The notes below the pieces were generated by a model. That model searched no databases. It saw only the letters and a program-made list of their open reading frames with translations, and was not told where the DNA came from. From contig JADLAK010000058.1 of assembly GCA_020848275.1 (NCBI GenBank), positions 56,574 to 120,573 of the forward strand: a DNA stretch of 64,000 bases, in the 5' to 3' direction. This document shows, one piece after another, positions 27,060 through 38,570 of this stretch (the first letter of the stretch is position 1; the number at the start of each line of letters is the position of its first letter). The DNA is from Planctomycetota bacterium (GTDB lineage Bacteria; Planctomycetota; UBA8742; UBA2392). A program made the position numbers and the translations under genes.

Positions 27060-29669
27060 CTAGCGTGCAGAGCCGGGCTTGAGGCGTCTGCGAATATCGG
27101 CACGCAGGTTTTCTGACAGCGACGGCAAGTTAGCAAGATCGTCAAGCATGCCGCGCGCCGTGACTACTTTGTCCTTCATCGCGTCAAACAGCGCCTCGGC
27201 CAGCACGCGGCGCGCGTGTTCGACGTCGGCGTCTTTTTCGCCCAGCCTGTCGCGCCTGGCAAGCGCCGACATGGTTTCGAGAATCTGGCGGCGCTCGACC
27301 ATCTCGGGCTCGGTTTCACCCGACAGCCGTTTCACCAGTTCGTTGAAGGCGTGGCCGGCGACCTTGTTCATGCGTGCGCTCTTGGGATTCAGCAGCGCCA
27401 GCCGCGACAGCACCTGCATCACGGGCAGCAGTGCGATGCGCCGCAGCAGCAGTTCCGCGATCTCGTCGACCGTCGTCTCCGGGTAGCGGCCGGAAAGGCC
27501 GATGTCGCCCAGCAGCCGCGCCAGTGTAATCACCGCCGTCGGCGCCCAGATCACGCGGTAATCCGCGATGTCGCGCCAGATGTCGGACATTTCCGTCACG
27601 ATGCGTTCGTGCAGCGCCTTGGGCGTGCTGCCGGCCTCAAGCATGCGCCCAAGGCCCTCAAGCACGCGCGGGATCATGTCGGTATACGCCGTGGTCTCAC
27701 GCCCAAAGTGCAGCACGGCTTCGCCCGCGGGATTTTTCTTCACCACCCCGGTGATGCGCGGCAGGCCCTTGCGTAGATAGCCGATCAGCCTATGCCCGAT
27801 TTCGACGCGCGCGTTGCCATCGAGGCTGCGGCCCGCGCCGAGGTAACCCAGCGCCTCGATCACGTCGTAAACCGCGCTCGATGTGCCTAAATGTTCGCCC
27901 AACAGCGTCGCCGCACCTTGCGCGACATCGGCGGGCGTGCGCGCATGGCCCGCGATGCGGCCAAGCGCAATGTACAGCGGCCCGCGGTCGGGAAAATCCT
28001 GCGCGTCGCCCTCGATCATGCCGCGCAACTGTGTGACGAGATCGCCGAGGTCGCGCGCCGAAATCTCGGCGTTGCCCTCGAGGATATCCGGCAGCAACCG
28101 CGCCGCCGTCAGGCGCGTGATGTCGTGCGCGGATTCGGCAATCGCGACCGTGAGCGCCTTGAGCGCCGCAGCGCCGCAGCGGCGCAGGGCGTTCTGCAAA
28201 AGTTCAAGCTGGCGCTCGAAGCGAAAGACGTGCAGGTCGTCGACAAACATGCGCGCGGCGCTCGCGCGTTCGTCGACGCCGAGGAAGCGCGGTTCGTAGA
28301 AGCCCGTCTCAAGCAATTTCACGCGAAGGCCGCCGGATGCCGACTCGTAACACTCAAGGCACGCGTGGGCGACCTGCGTGGTTGCGGCGGCGCTGAGAGT
28401 TCCCGCGCGCAACAACTGGCCAAGTTGGTCGGCGACGCGCTCGCGGCCGGTCTCGGACACTTTGGTGTCGCGCAGGGCTTCGGCCAGCGGCGCTACGCTC
28501 GCGTCACCCAACGAAGTCAGCGCGCCGGCGCAGGCCAGGAAGTTGCGGTCGATTTCGCTGCCCTCCTGCAGGCCCAGCACCATGCGGCGCAATACACGCG
28601 GCTGCGCGGCGGCTTCAAGATCATGGCGGCAGATCAGGCTAAGCGCAAAATATTGCAGCGGCTTCTGCGAAACTTCGGTGATCGATTCCGCCAACAGGCG
28701 CGAGGTTGCGGCGCGCTCGACGTCGTACATCGCGGCGTAAACGCCTTGCGCGGCGTCTTCGTAGGTCGCCTGCTTAACTTGCAAAAGTTCGATCAATTGT
28801 TTGTGCAGGCCAAACAGCAGGTCGTCTGCCTCGCCGGGGCCCAGCCGCGCCAGTGTCGTTGCAAGCAGCCCGAGCGCCGCCTTCACGGCCTGCTCGTCTT
28901 CCGACGGCACGATAAATCCCATGACCACGGCCAGCGCGAGCTTGCGCTGCGGCGCTTCCAGGCGCTCGAACAATTGGCCGAGGTTTGCGATCGCTACGAT
29001 GCGCTCGGCGACCAGGCCGCTCGAGGCGCGCGCGAGGTTTTCCGTCAGAGCGCCATCGAGGCCGAGCCCGCCCAGCCCGCGCGCGGCCTCGGCGCGCACG
29101 CCGGGGTCCTTGTCGCGCAGCGCCGCCAGGAACAGCCGCGATTTTTCGGCGGGCGCGAGATCCGACAACCAGATTTTACGCACGGCCTCAAGGCGCTTGC
29201 CGACATCGGACGACGTAATCAAGTCAAGCTTCAGGCGCGAGACTTCATCTCTGTCGAGCAGCTTGGCCGCTTCGTCGCGCGCAATCAGCGACATGCCCGT
29301 CCCTTGCGCAGGCAACGCCAGCCCGCGCGCGCTGGTCGCCGACGATTGCTCCTCCTCAGCAAGACAGATTACACGGCGGTCGCCCTGCTTCGCGAGCGCA
29401 AGCGGGCTTTCCTTCAACAGGGCTTTGACCGTCGCGCCAAGCGCCTTTTTCAGCGCGGCGGTGTCGGCGATTTTTTCGGCGGCGTCGAGAAAGGCCTTGG
29501 ATGTCAATGCGGCGGCAAGCGCCTTGCCTTCTTTGTCGGCGGCGATTTCCGCGACCGACTCCGTCACGAACAAGCCCGCCCGGGCAAGCGCGCCTAGCCG
29601 CGTGGCAAGGCGGCGCGTGACGCCGAATTTCTCGACCAACCCGTCGAAGTCTGAGTCAACAATGCGCAC
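27060..29669 (-). CDS. Large HEAT-like alpha-helical repeat protein
   Basis: 869 aa, periodic helical repeats, GTG start. Confidence 0.65.
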   Translation of the reverse strand: MRIVDSDFDGLVEKFGVTRRLATRLGALARAGLFVTESVAEIAADKEGKALAAALTSKAFLDAAEKIADTAALKKALGATVKALLKESPLALAKQGDRRVICLAEEEQSSATSARGLALPAQGTGMSLIARDEAAKLLDRDEVSRLKLDLITSSDVGKRLEAVRKIWLSDLAPAEKSRLFLAALRDKDPGVRAEAARGLGGLGLDGALTENLARASSGLVAERIVAIANLGQLFERLEAPQRKLALAVVMGFIVPSEDEQAVKAALGLLATTLARLGPGEADDLLFGLHKQLIELLQVKQATYEDAAQGVYAAMYDVERAATSRLLAESITEVSQKPLQYFALSLICRHDLEAAAQPRVLRRMVLGLQEGSEIDRNFLACAGALTSLGDASVAPLAEALRDTKVSETGRERVADQLGQLLRAGTLSAAATTQVAHACLECYESASGGLRVKLLETGFYEPRFLGVDERASAARMFVDDLHVFRFERQLELLQNALRRCGAAALKALTVAIAESAHDITRLTAARLLPDILEGNAEISARDLGDLVTQLRGMIEGDAQDFPDRGPLYIALGRIAGHARTPADVAQGAATLLGEHLGTSSAVYDVIEALGYLGAGRSLDGNARVEIGHRLIGYLRKGLPRITGVVKKNPAGEAVLHFGRETTAYTDMIPRVLEGLGRMLEAGSTPKALHERIVTEMSDIWRDIADYRVIWAPTAVITLARLLGDIGLSGRYPETTVDEIAELLLRRIALLPVMQVLSRLALLNPKSARMNKVAGHAFNELVKRLSGETEPEMVERRQILETMSALARRDRLGEKDADVEHARRVLAEALFDAMKDKVVTARGMLDDLANLPSLSENLRADIRRRLKPGSAR

Positions 29670-29699
29670 GGAGCCGCTTCCTAGGCTATACTCGCGCGA

Positions 29700-30779
29700 A
29701 TGCTACGCGACTGGCTCGATTGCCGCAATGTGGTGGTGCGTGCGCCCAACGCACTGGGCGATATCATCATGGCCACGGGCGCGTTCGCGCGGCTTGCGGC
29801 GCATTTCGGCAAGGACCGGCTCAGCCTTATTTGCTCGCCTGCCGCCGCGTCGCTGCTGGGTGGTAACACGTGGTTCAAGGAAGTCATTGCCTACGACCGC
29901 GGCGGCGCGCACAAAGGCATCTCCGGCGGGCGGCGCTTCATCAAGCAACTGCGCGAACGCAAGTTCGACCTCGCGGTGATCTTCCCGAACAGCTTTTCCA
30001 GTGCGTGGCAGATGATGCGCGCAGGCGTACGCAAGCGCCTCGGTTATTTCAAGGAAGGCCGCGGACTGCTGCTTGGCGCCGGCCGCAAGCGCGACGAGGA
30101 CGCCGACGGCCACTTCGTACCGAAGTACACCGGCCAGTACTTCATGGACTTGCTCGACGTGATCGGCCTGCCGCCGGGCAGCCTGTCGCCGCAGCTGCCC
30201 GTTTCGGATGAGGAGCGCGGGAATGCAGCGGCGTTTTTGGCCGACAACAAGCTTGAGGGCGGGCCGCTGGTGATCATCGCGCCGGGCGCGGCGTTTGGCC
30301 CAAGCAAACTCTGGCCAGCGGAACGTTTTGCCGAGGTCGCCCGTGCGTTGCGCGAGGGCGGCGCGCGCGTGATGCTGAGCTACGCGCCGGGCGAAGAAGA
30401 CACCGTCGCGCGCGTGCAGACCGGGCTGAAATCGCCATTGGTAACCAGCCGCGGGCTCAATCTTGGCGTCCTCAAGGCGCTAGTGGCGCGCGCGAGCCTC
30501 GTGATCAGCAATGACACCGGCCCGCGGCATCTCGCAGTCGCGCTGGGGCGGCCGGTGCTGTGCCTGATGGGGCCCAACGACCCCCGTTACTCGGAGCTTG
30601 CAGGCGCGGCGCACGACCACGTGATTGTCGAAAAGGTCGATTGCTCGCCCTACGCGCAGCCCTGCCAGCTCAAGCAATGCCCCATCGACCACCGCTGCAT
30701 GAAGGGAATCAGCGTCGAACGGGTGTTAAAGGAAGCAAAAAAGACCGTGGCCGCGCCCTCCGTGGCCCAGCACGAATGA
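29700..30779 (+). CDS. Glycosyltransferase family 9 (LPS heptosyltransferase-like)
   Basis: VVVRAPNALGDIIMATGAFARLAAHF, VISNDTGPRHLAVALGRPVLCLMGP. Confidence 0.9.
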   Translation: MLRDWLDCRNVVVRAPNALGDIIMATGAFARLAAHFGKDRLSLICSPAAASLLGGNTWFKEVIAYDRGGAHKGISGGRRFIKQLRERKFDLAVIFPNSFSSAWQMMRAGVRKRLGYFKEGRGLLLGAGRKRDEDADGHFVPKYTGQYFMDLLDVIGLPPGSLSPQLPVSDEERGNAAAFLADNKLEGGPLVIIAPGAAFGPSKLWPAERFAEVARALREGGARVMLSYAPGEEDTVARVQTGLKSPLVTSRGLNLGVLKALVARASLVISNDTGPRHLAVALGRPVLCLMGPNDPRYSELAGAAHDHVIVEKVDCSPYAQPCQLKQCPIDHRCMKGISVERVLKEAKKTVAAPSVAQHE

Positions 30780-30818
30780 TGTTGGAATTTCGCATTGGGG
30801 CACGGAGGCCCCAGCCAC
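30747..30818. repeat. Word-hairpin element, family O (GTGGCCGCGCCCTCCGTGGCCCAG ... TTGGGGCACGGAGGCCCCAGCCAC)
   Basis: Left arm is coding (3' end of the glycosyltransferase), right arm abuts the MerR stop; recurs at 35654. Confidence 0.82.
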
Positions 30819-30819
30819 A

Positions 30820-31101
30820 TTACTCTTCTTCGGCTGGTTTATTTTCGTCCGGCGCCGCGGGCTTAGCGGCGTCTTCGGCCAGAAGCAGCTCGCGGATTTC
30901 ATTGAGCGTGCGGTGGCGCTTGAGCATCTCGATCTTGCGGATACGGTCGAAAACTTCTTCGCCATACAGGCGATGGCCGGATTCCGTGCGTTCGTCGGCA
31001 TGGATCAAACCCAGCATCGTGTAATTGTGGATGGTCTGGCGCGACAGGCTGGTGTGGCGCATGATTTCGCCCACCTTGTAGAGCTTTTTTGGCGCCGCCA
31101 T
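30820..31101 (-). CDS. MerR-family helix-turn-helix regulator
   Basis: YKVGEIMRHTSLSRQTIHNYTMLGLIHADERTESGHRLYGEEVFDRIRKIEMLKR. Confidence 0.9.
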   Translation of the reverse strand: MAAPKKLYKVGEIMRHTSLSRQTIHNYTMLGLIHADERTESGHRLYGEEVFDRIRKIEMLKRHRTLNEIRELLLAEDAAKPAAPDENKPAEEE

Positions 31102-31147
31102 ATCGAGACCTCAAGTGCTCGGTTTGGGCTTGGATACCACAAACTCG

Positions 31148-31239
31148 TAAAATGCAAAATTCAAATTGTAAAATTCAAAGCGTCAGTACCCGCCTATGCT
31201 GCGCCAATTTTGCGTTTTGAATTCTAAATATTGAATTGC
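31148..31239. repeat. Word-hairpin element, family K (TAAAATGCAAAATTCAAATTGTAAAATTCAAA ... TTTTGCGTTTTGAATTCTAAATATTGAATTG)
   Basis: AT-rich inverted words in a high-GC genome. Confidence 0.82.
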
Positions 31240-31242
31240 CGC

Positions 31243-32361
31243 TTAACGGGCGATAAGGCGTTCGGGCACGATCACCGCGCGCTTGAGTAGCGTCGACTGC
31301 ACCTTGGTCATGTTCTCGTCGAGCTTCTTGCCGCGCAGGCTTTCGGTAATGGCGCCCTGCACCTTGGGATCGTCGAAGCGGCGCGAGGAGCCCTCAACCT
31401 TCGAGTACAACTTGATGAACTGGTAGCCCTCGAACTCGTTGCCCGCTTCGTCGCTTTCGACCACGGCGCTGAACTCCGCCACGCCGCCTTCCCTGGGCAC
31501 CGAGATCACCATCTTGTAGACCAGCGGCGTGAGTTTGCTGTCGTCAGCCGCGGTTTCGCGCTTGCCGACCACGAGCTTCAAGCCCGCCACCGGCATGCCC
31601 TCAATCAGCGTCTTCAGGCCGTCCATGGCCGCCTCAACGCCTTCGCCCTTCTTAATGCGGCTATGGGCGTCCTGCAGCACTGACACGAGCTTCTTGCGGT
31701 CATCCAGCATCGTGTTGCGCGGGAAAATCAGCTTCACAAGCTGGTAGTCGATCTTGGTCGCGATCTTGTAGCGGTCGCGTTCCTTGTCAAACGCTGCTTT
31801 GATCTCCCTGGGCGTGACGCTCATCGGCACGTAGACCGAAATCGGGTACTGCGACGGCACCGGGCCTTGCGCGCCCGCGCACAGGTACAGTATCTGGTTC
31901 TGGCGTATTTCCTCGCGGCGGCGCTCGCGATATTCGCTGGGCGTGCAGCCGAATTTCTGCTGGGTGTAGTTCGCCCAGGCGGTTTCGTCGCCTTCGGCGA
32001 TGTTCAGCAAGGTACGTTCGCGCGCGATCTGGGCGCGCAGGTCGTTATCGGACACCAAAAAGCCGATGCGCTCGGCCTCGGCCGTCAGCAGGCGCTTGAC
32101 GATAAACGTCTCGAGCTGGCCGTAGACCAGTTCGTGCTCAAGTTCCGAATCAGTCACGCTGTCGGGAATGCGCCGCACCTCGCGCAGCGTGCGGATTTCC
32201 GCGGCGAGGTCGAGGCGGCCGACGATCTGCTGGTACGTGATCGGCTCACCGTCAATGATGGCGAGGATTTCGTTTTTGCCGTGCGCGATTTTTGGCGTTT
32301 GCTGGGCGTGCGACACAGTCAGGAGCAACAGCAACGCGAAAATGACGACCATCCATCTCAT
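31243..32361 (-). CDS. SurA-like periplasmic chaperone / peptidyl-prolyl isomerase-like protein
   Basis: Signal peptide then NEILAIIDGEPITYQQIVGRL SurA-N-like region. Confidence 0.65.
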   Translation of the reverse strand: MRWMVVIFALLLLLTVSHAQQTPKIAHGKNEILAIIDGEPITYQQIVGRLDLAAEIRTLREVRRIPDSVTDSELEHELVYGQLETFIVKRLLTAEAERIGFLVSDNDLRAQIARERTLLNIAEGDETAWANYTQQKFGCTPSEYRERRREEIRQNQILYLCAGAQGPVPSQYPISVYVPMSVTPREIKAAFDKERDRYKIATKIDYQLVKLIFPRNTMLDDRKKLVSVLQDAHSRIKKGEGVEAAMDGLKTLIEGMPVAGLKLVVGKRETAADDSKLTPLVYKMVISVPREGGVAEFSAVVESDEAGNEFEGYQFIKLYSKVEGSSRRFDDPKVQGAITESLRGKKLDENMTKVQSTLLKRAVIVPERLIAR

Positions 32362-32368
32362 GCCCGCA

Positions 32369-32439
32369 TTGTGGATTGTGGATTGTGGATTGTGGATTGA
32401 ATTCTTGCTCATTTCCCGACCAATCCGAAATCCACAATC
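32369..32439. repeat. Word-hairpin element, family H (GGATTGT tandem x4, inverted partner)
   Basis: ATTGTGGATTGTGGATTGTGGATTGTGGATTGA ... CCAATCCGAAATCCACAATCG; recurs at 36457. Confidence 0.92.
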
Positions 32440-32455
32440 GTGCGGCTTTGACACC

Positions 32456-35400
32456 TTACTTGGCGACATCGTCCGGGGGCCTTTCCTCCTCGAGCACTCC
32501 TTTACACGACAACATCTGCAGCAAGTTCGACAAAAATCGCAATTGGTCGAGCGGCGTTTCCAGCCCTTTGCGCAGCGGCAGCGCCAGCGTTTGTTCGTCC
32601 AGCACGCGAAAACTGCCGCTGCCCGCGCTCAGCTTTTTCTGCGTCAGCGGCGCCGCGACGCTGCGCAGCCGCAAATAGCCGTCGGCCACCGCGATGCTCA
32701 GCACCCCCAGCGCCGACAGTCGCGCGCGCACCAGCGCCGCCATCAACATCGTGTCGATGACGCCCGGGGGCTGGCCGAAACGGTCCGTCAGTTCGCGCTT
32801 GAGGTCTTCGGCCTGTTGCGGCGTGCGGATACGCGCGAGTTTGCGGTGAACTTCGAGGCGCTGGCGCGGAGCGGCGACGTATTTCTGCGGCAATTGCAGG
32901 TCGAGGCCGAGTTCGAGCGACGTGTCGATATCCGGCCCGACGGGCTGGTTCTTGAGCTTGCGCACCGAGCGCTCGAGCAGCCGGCAATAAAGGTCGTAGC
33001 CGATGCTCGCGATATGCCCTGATTGCTCGGGGCCCAGCAGGTTGCCCGCGCCGCGCAATTCGAGGTCGCGCATGGCGATCTTGAACCCAGCGCCGAGCGC
33101 GCTGTGCTGCAATATGGCCTTGAGGCGCTTCTGCGCGAGTTCCGGCACGCTGACGTCGGCGGGCACAAGCAGGTAGCAAAACGCCTGGTTGTGGAAGCGC
33201 CCGACGCGGCCGCGGAGCTGGTGCAGGTCGGCCAGGCCGTACATATGCGCGTCGTCGATGAACATCGTGTTGGCGGCGCGCACGTCGATGCCGCTTTCGA
33301 TGATCGTCGTGCAGACAAGCACGTCGACCTTGCCCTGCATGAAGCGCAGCATCACCTGCTCAAGGTCGTCCTCGTGCATCTGGCCGTGGCCGATTTCGAC
33401 GCGCGCGTCGGGCGCAAGCAAACGCACGCGGTCGGCGACCTTTTCGATGTCATACACACGGTTGTGGACGAAAAACACCTGCCCGTCGCGGGCGAGTTCA
33501 CGCTTGATCGCTTCCCCCACCACCTTGTCGTCCCAGTGCATGAGTTTGGTCTGCACGGGGATGCGCTCTTGCGGCGGCGTGGTCAAATTCGAGATGTCGC
33601 GCACGCCCAGCATCGCCTGGTGCAGCGTGCGCGGGATCGGCGTGGCCGAAAGCGTCAGCAAATCGACGGTGCGGCGCAGCGTCTTCAGCTTTTCCTTGGC
33701 CTCGACGCCAAAACGCTGCTCTTCGTCAATGATGACCAGCCCGAGGTCCCTGAACTGTACGTCGTTCGACAGCAAGCGGTGTGTGCCGATCGCGACGTCG
33801 AGCTTGCCCTCGGCAAGCTGCGTGATCGTCTTGCGAATCTGCGCGTCGGTGCGGAAGCGCGAGAGCATGCCGACCATCACCGCGCTTTCGGACATGCGCT
33901 CGGAAAAGGTCATGAAGTGCTGCTGCGCGAGCACCGTCGTCGGCACCAGCACCGCGACCTGCTTGCCTTCCTGCACCATTTTGACCGCCGCGCGCATCGC
34001 GACTTCGGTTTTGCCGTAGCCCACGTCGCCGCAAAGCAGTCGGTCCATGGGGCGGCGCGATTCCATGTCACGCTTGATTTCGCGCGTGCTGCGGGCCTGG
34101 TCGGGCGTGTCGCGAAACGGGCAGGCGGCCTCGAACTCGGCCTGTTCGGGCGTATCGGGCCTGCACTGGTGGCCCGCTTCCTGCGCGCGCAGGGCCTGGA
34201 GTTCAAGCAAATCGGTCGCAAGCTTCAGCACCGACTGCTGCGCGCGGATTTTCTTCTCGGACCACGCGGCGGTGTTGTACTTCGACAGTCTCGGCGCTTC
34301 GCCGCGCGAGCCGATGTATTTTTGAACGACATTCGCGTTGGCGACCGGCACGTGCAACATCAGGCCTTCGTCGAATTCCAGCGCGAGGAATTCGCCGCGC
34401 TTGCCATCGCGCTCGAGCGTCTCCATGCCGCGGTAACGCGCGATGCCGTGGCTCAGGTGCACGACGTAATCGCCGGCCTCGAGCTCGAGGAAATCATCCA
34501 TCACGTCGCCGAGTTCGCGCGGTTTGTCGTCAGAGGTGAATACACGGCGGCGCGCACGACCCAGCAGTTCGTGCAGGCTCAGCATCGCCACGCCCTGGCC
34601 CGCGAACACGCGCCCGCCGCCAAGGTCGCCGGTGAGATATTCAAGGTCGGCCCCGGCCTTCAGCCCGCAACCCTTGAGGCCTTCCGTGGCGAGGCGAATC
34701 TCCGCCTCGTTGCCGCAAAACAGCGCTACGCGCCGCCCGGATTGGCGCATCGCGGTAATTAAACCCGCGACACCCTGGTAGCCCTCGCCCAGCGCCACGG
34801 GCGCGGCGAGTTCCAGGTTGATGGCTTGCGGCCCCGGCGAAAGCTGAAACGCCCCAGCCACCGCCGCGCGCACGCCCTTGATCGCGCCAGTGACGGTATC
34901 GTCGTGCGCAAAGCCGCCCAGCACCGAGAGGCGCTCGACGATGCGGTCGTAGTCGACGGCGGTGATGGAATCCTTCGCGTCGAGATAGGCCAGCAGGTTT
35001 GACTTGGTCTCGGATTTCGCGCTGGGCAAAAGCAGCGCGATGCTTTCGAGCGTCTCGAGGCTGCGCTGGCTCAGCACGTCGAAGCCCCGGATGCTTTCGA
35101 TTTCGTCGCCCATCAACTCGATGCGCAGCGGCGAGTTGCGGCCGATGGGAAACACGTCGACGATGCCGCCGCGCCGGGCAAATTGTCCTTCCTCGCCCAC
35201 CTGGTCCTGCCGCGTCATGCCGGATTCGACCAGGCGCTTAAACAGGCCGTCGACGTCGAGGTTCTTGCCGGTCTTCAGGTTGATCGTGTCGGTTTCAAGC
35301 TGGCCCGGTGCGGGCAGCGCCTCGAGCATTGCTGCGGCAGGCGCGACGATGATCGCGGTCTTTTCTTCGTCGATTGCGGCAAGCAGCGACACCCATTCGC

Positions 35401-35653
35401 TGCGCGCACCTTCGCCCGCCACGGGGGTCTGCAGTATTTTGCGGCCCGTCGCCAGCGCCTGCAGGTCGAGCGCGACATCCAGCGCGCCTTCGGGCCCCGG
35501 CGTGACGACCAGAAGCCGGCCTTTGACCGGCAACGCCGCTGCGGCAACGGCGTAGCCGCAGCCGGACATGCCGCCGAGCTTGCGGCTGTCGACGATAACT
35601 TTGCGTACATCCGCGATCAGCTTGCTGACTAACATCGAAATCCTTAACGACAT
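32456..35653 (-). CDS. mfd: Transcription-repair coupling factor Mfd
   Basis: RMDRLLCGDVGYGKTEVAMRAAVKMV, DEEQRFGVEAKEKLKTLR, LRGRVGRFHNQAFCYLL. Confidence 0.96.
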   Translation of the reverse strand: MSLRISMLVSKLIADVRKVIVDSRKLGGMSGCGYAVAAAALPVKGRLLVVTPGPEGALDVALDLQALATGRKILQTPVAGEGARSEWVSLLAAIDEEKTAIIVAPAAAMLEALPAPGQLETDTINLKTGKNLDVDGLFKRLVESGMTRQDQVGEEGQFARRGGIVDVFPIGRNSPLRIELMGDEIESIRGFDVLSQRSLETLESIALLLPSAKSETKSNLLAYLDAKDSITAVDYDRIVERLSVLGGFAHDDTVTGAIKGVRAAVAGAFQLSPGPQAINLELAAPVALGEGYQGVAGLITAMRQSGRRVALFCGNEAEIRLATEGLKGCGLKAGADLEYLTGDLGGGRVFAGQGVAMLSLHELLGRARRRVFTSDDKPRELGDVMDDFLELEAGDYVVHLSHGIARYRGMETLERDGKRGEFLALEFDEGLMLHVPVANANVVQKYIGSRGEAPRLSKYNTAAWSEKKIRAQQSVLKLATDLLELQALRAQEAGHQCRPDTPEQAEFEAACPFRDTPDQARSTREIKRDMESRRPMDRLLCGDVGYGKTEVAMRAAVKMVQEGKQVAVLVPTTVLAQQHFMTFSERMSESAVMVGMLSRFRTDAQIRKTITQLAEGKLDVAIGTHRLLSNDVQFRDLGLVIIDEEQRFGVEAKEKLKTLRRTVDLLTLSATPIPRTLHQAMLGVRDISNLTTPPQERIPVQTKLMHWDDKVVGEAIKRELARDGQVFFVHNRVYDIEKVADRVRLLAPDARVEIGHGQMHEDDLEQVMLRFMQGKVDVLVCTTIIESGIDVRAANTMFIDDAHMYGLADLHQLRGRVGRFHNQAFCYLLVPADVSVPELAQKRLKAILQHSALGAGFKIAMRDLELRGAGNLLGPEQSGHIASIGYDLYCRLLERSVRKLKNQPVGPDIDTSLELGLDLQLPQKYVAAPRQRLEVHRKLARIRTPQQAEDLKRELTDRFGQPPGVIDTMLMAALVRARLSALGVLSIAVADGYLRLRSVAAPLTQKKLSAGSGSFRVLDEQTLALPLRKGLETPLDQLRFLSNLLQMLSCKGVLEEERPPDDVAK

Positions 35654-35721
35654 GTGGCTGGGGCCTCCGTGCCCCAGCTCAAGGACGTTTGACAATGCCA
35701 CTGCGTGCTGCCCCCAGCCAC
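35654..35721. repeat. Word-hairpin element, family O (GTGGCTGGGGCCTCCGTGCCCCAG ... CTGCCCCCAGCCAC)
   Basis: Same words as 30747-30818; directly abuts the Mfd ATG. Confidence 0.88.
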
Positions 35722-35731
35722 AACACAAAAG

Positions 35732-36436
35732 TCATGCCGCAGAAATCAACGGCGCGTCCTGGATGCGCGCGCAACTGGGACAGCGCATGATTTCGTTGCG
35801 GCCCTTCACCTGAACGATGTGCTGCAACGTCAGTTCGTCGCCGCAACCGATGCACTGGCGGTCCTTGATGCGGCAAAGCGCACTACCGGGGTTGCCGCGG
35901 TTGGCGGACTCGTAACTGTCCATGACCGCCGGCGCCACGGGCGCCGCGGTGGCAGCGCGCAACTGACGCAACGAATCGGCCACGGCTTTGAGGTTCTTGA
36001 GCAGGCTGTCCGTGACGCTTTGCGCGGCGGCGAGTTCACTTCTCGCGGCGTCCTGCAGATGCCGCGCCTTGAGTTCGTCGGCCTCGGAACGCTGGATGCC
36101 CTCGAGCAATTCCAAGCCCCTTGTTTCAAGGTCGTCGACAACCTTGCGTTCTTTCTCCAGCGCCTCGCCGCTGTGTTTGATCTCGCCGGATTCGAGGCGC
36201 TTGATGCGGTCCTCGTGCTGCTTCATGTCCTGCTCGGCGGATTTCTGGTCGGCCCGCGCCTTGTTGAGCGCGGCCTGCGCCGCAATGTGGGTTTTGTGGG
36301 CCGCCGCAACCTTGGCTTCGACTTTGGCGAGATCGCCGCGGGCTTTAGCCTCGTCCTGCGCATTGCGCACAAGCTGGGCATCGAGGTCGACCAGCTTCCA
36401 CAACGTGTCCATGGTTTCTGGATGGGTAAGCGCCAT
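35732..36436 (-). CDS. Coiled-coil protein with C-terminal C4 zinc ribbon (CT398-like)
   Basis: Long coiled coil, then CRIKDRQCIGCGDELT...RCPSCARI. Confidence 0.8.
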   Translation of the reverse strand: MALTHPETMDTLWKLVDLDAQLVRNAQDEAKARGDLAKVEAKVAAAHKTHIAAQAALNKARADQKSAEQDMKQHEDRIKRLESGEIKHSGEALEKERKVVDDLETRGLELLEGIQRSEADELKARHLQDAARSELAAAQSVTDSLLKNLKAVADSLRQLRAATAAPVAPAVMDSYESANRGNPGSALCRIKDRQCIGCGDELTLQHIVQVKGRNEIMRCPSCARIQDAPLISAA

Positions 36437-36456
36437 GCGAGCCTCGGTTCAGAAAC

Positions 36457-36541
36457 GATTGTGGATTTTCGATTGTGAATTGTGGATTGAAAACAACTCA
36501 ACCCAGTCGAATCCACAATCCAAAATCCACAATCCACAATC
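36457..36541. repeat. Word-hairpin element, family H
   Basis: GATTGTGGATTTTCGATTGTGAATTGTGGATTGA ... AATCCACAATCCAAAATCCACAATCCACAATC. Confidence 0.93.
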
Positions 36542-36548
36542 TCCAGAA

Positions 36549-38519
<1,971 letters not shown>

Positions 38520-38570
38520 CTTTTTTCAATTTCCTCTTCAGTAATAACGCAGAGTCGTGCTTCAAATTTC

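Noticed and set aside
27891-29597. 568-aa plus-strand ORF
   Set aside because: Antisense to the HEAT-like protein; composition typical of antisense frames.
33023-34762. 579-aa plus-strand ORF
   Set aside because: Antisense to mfd.
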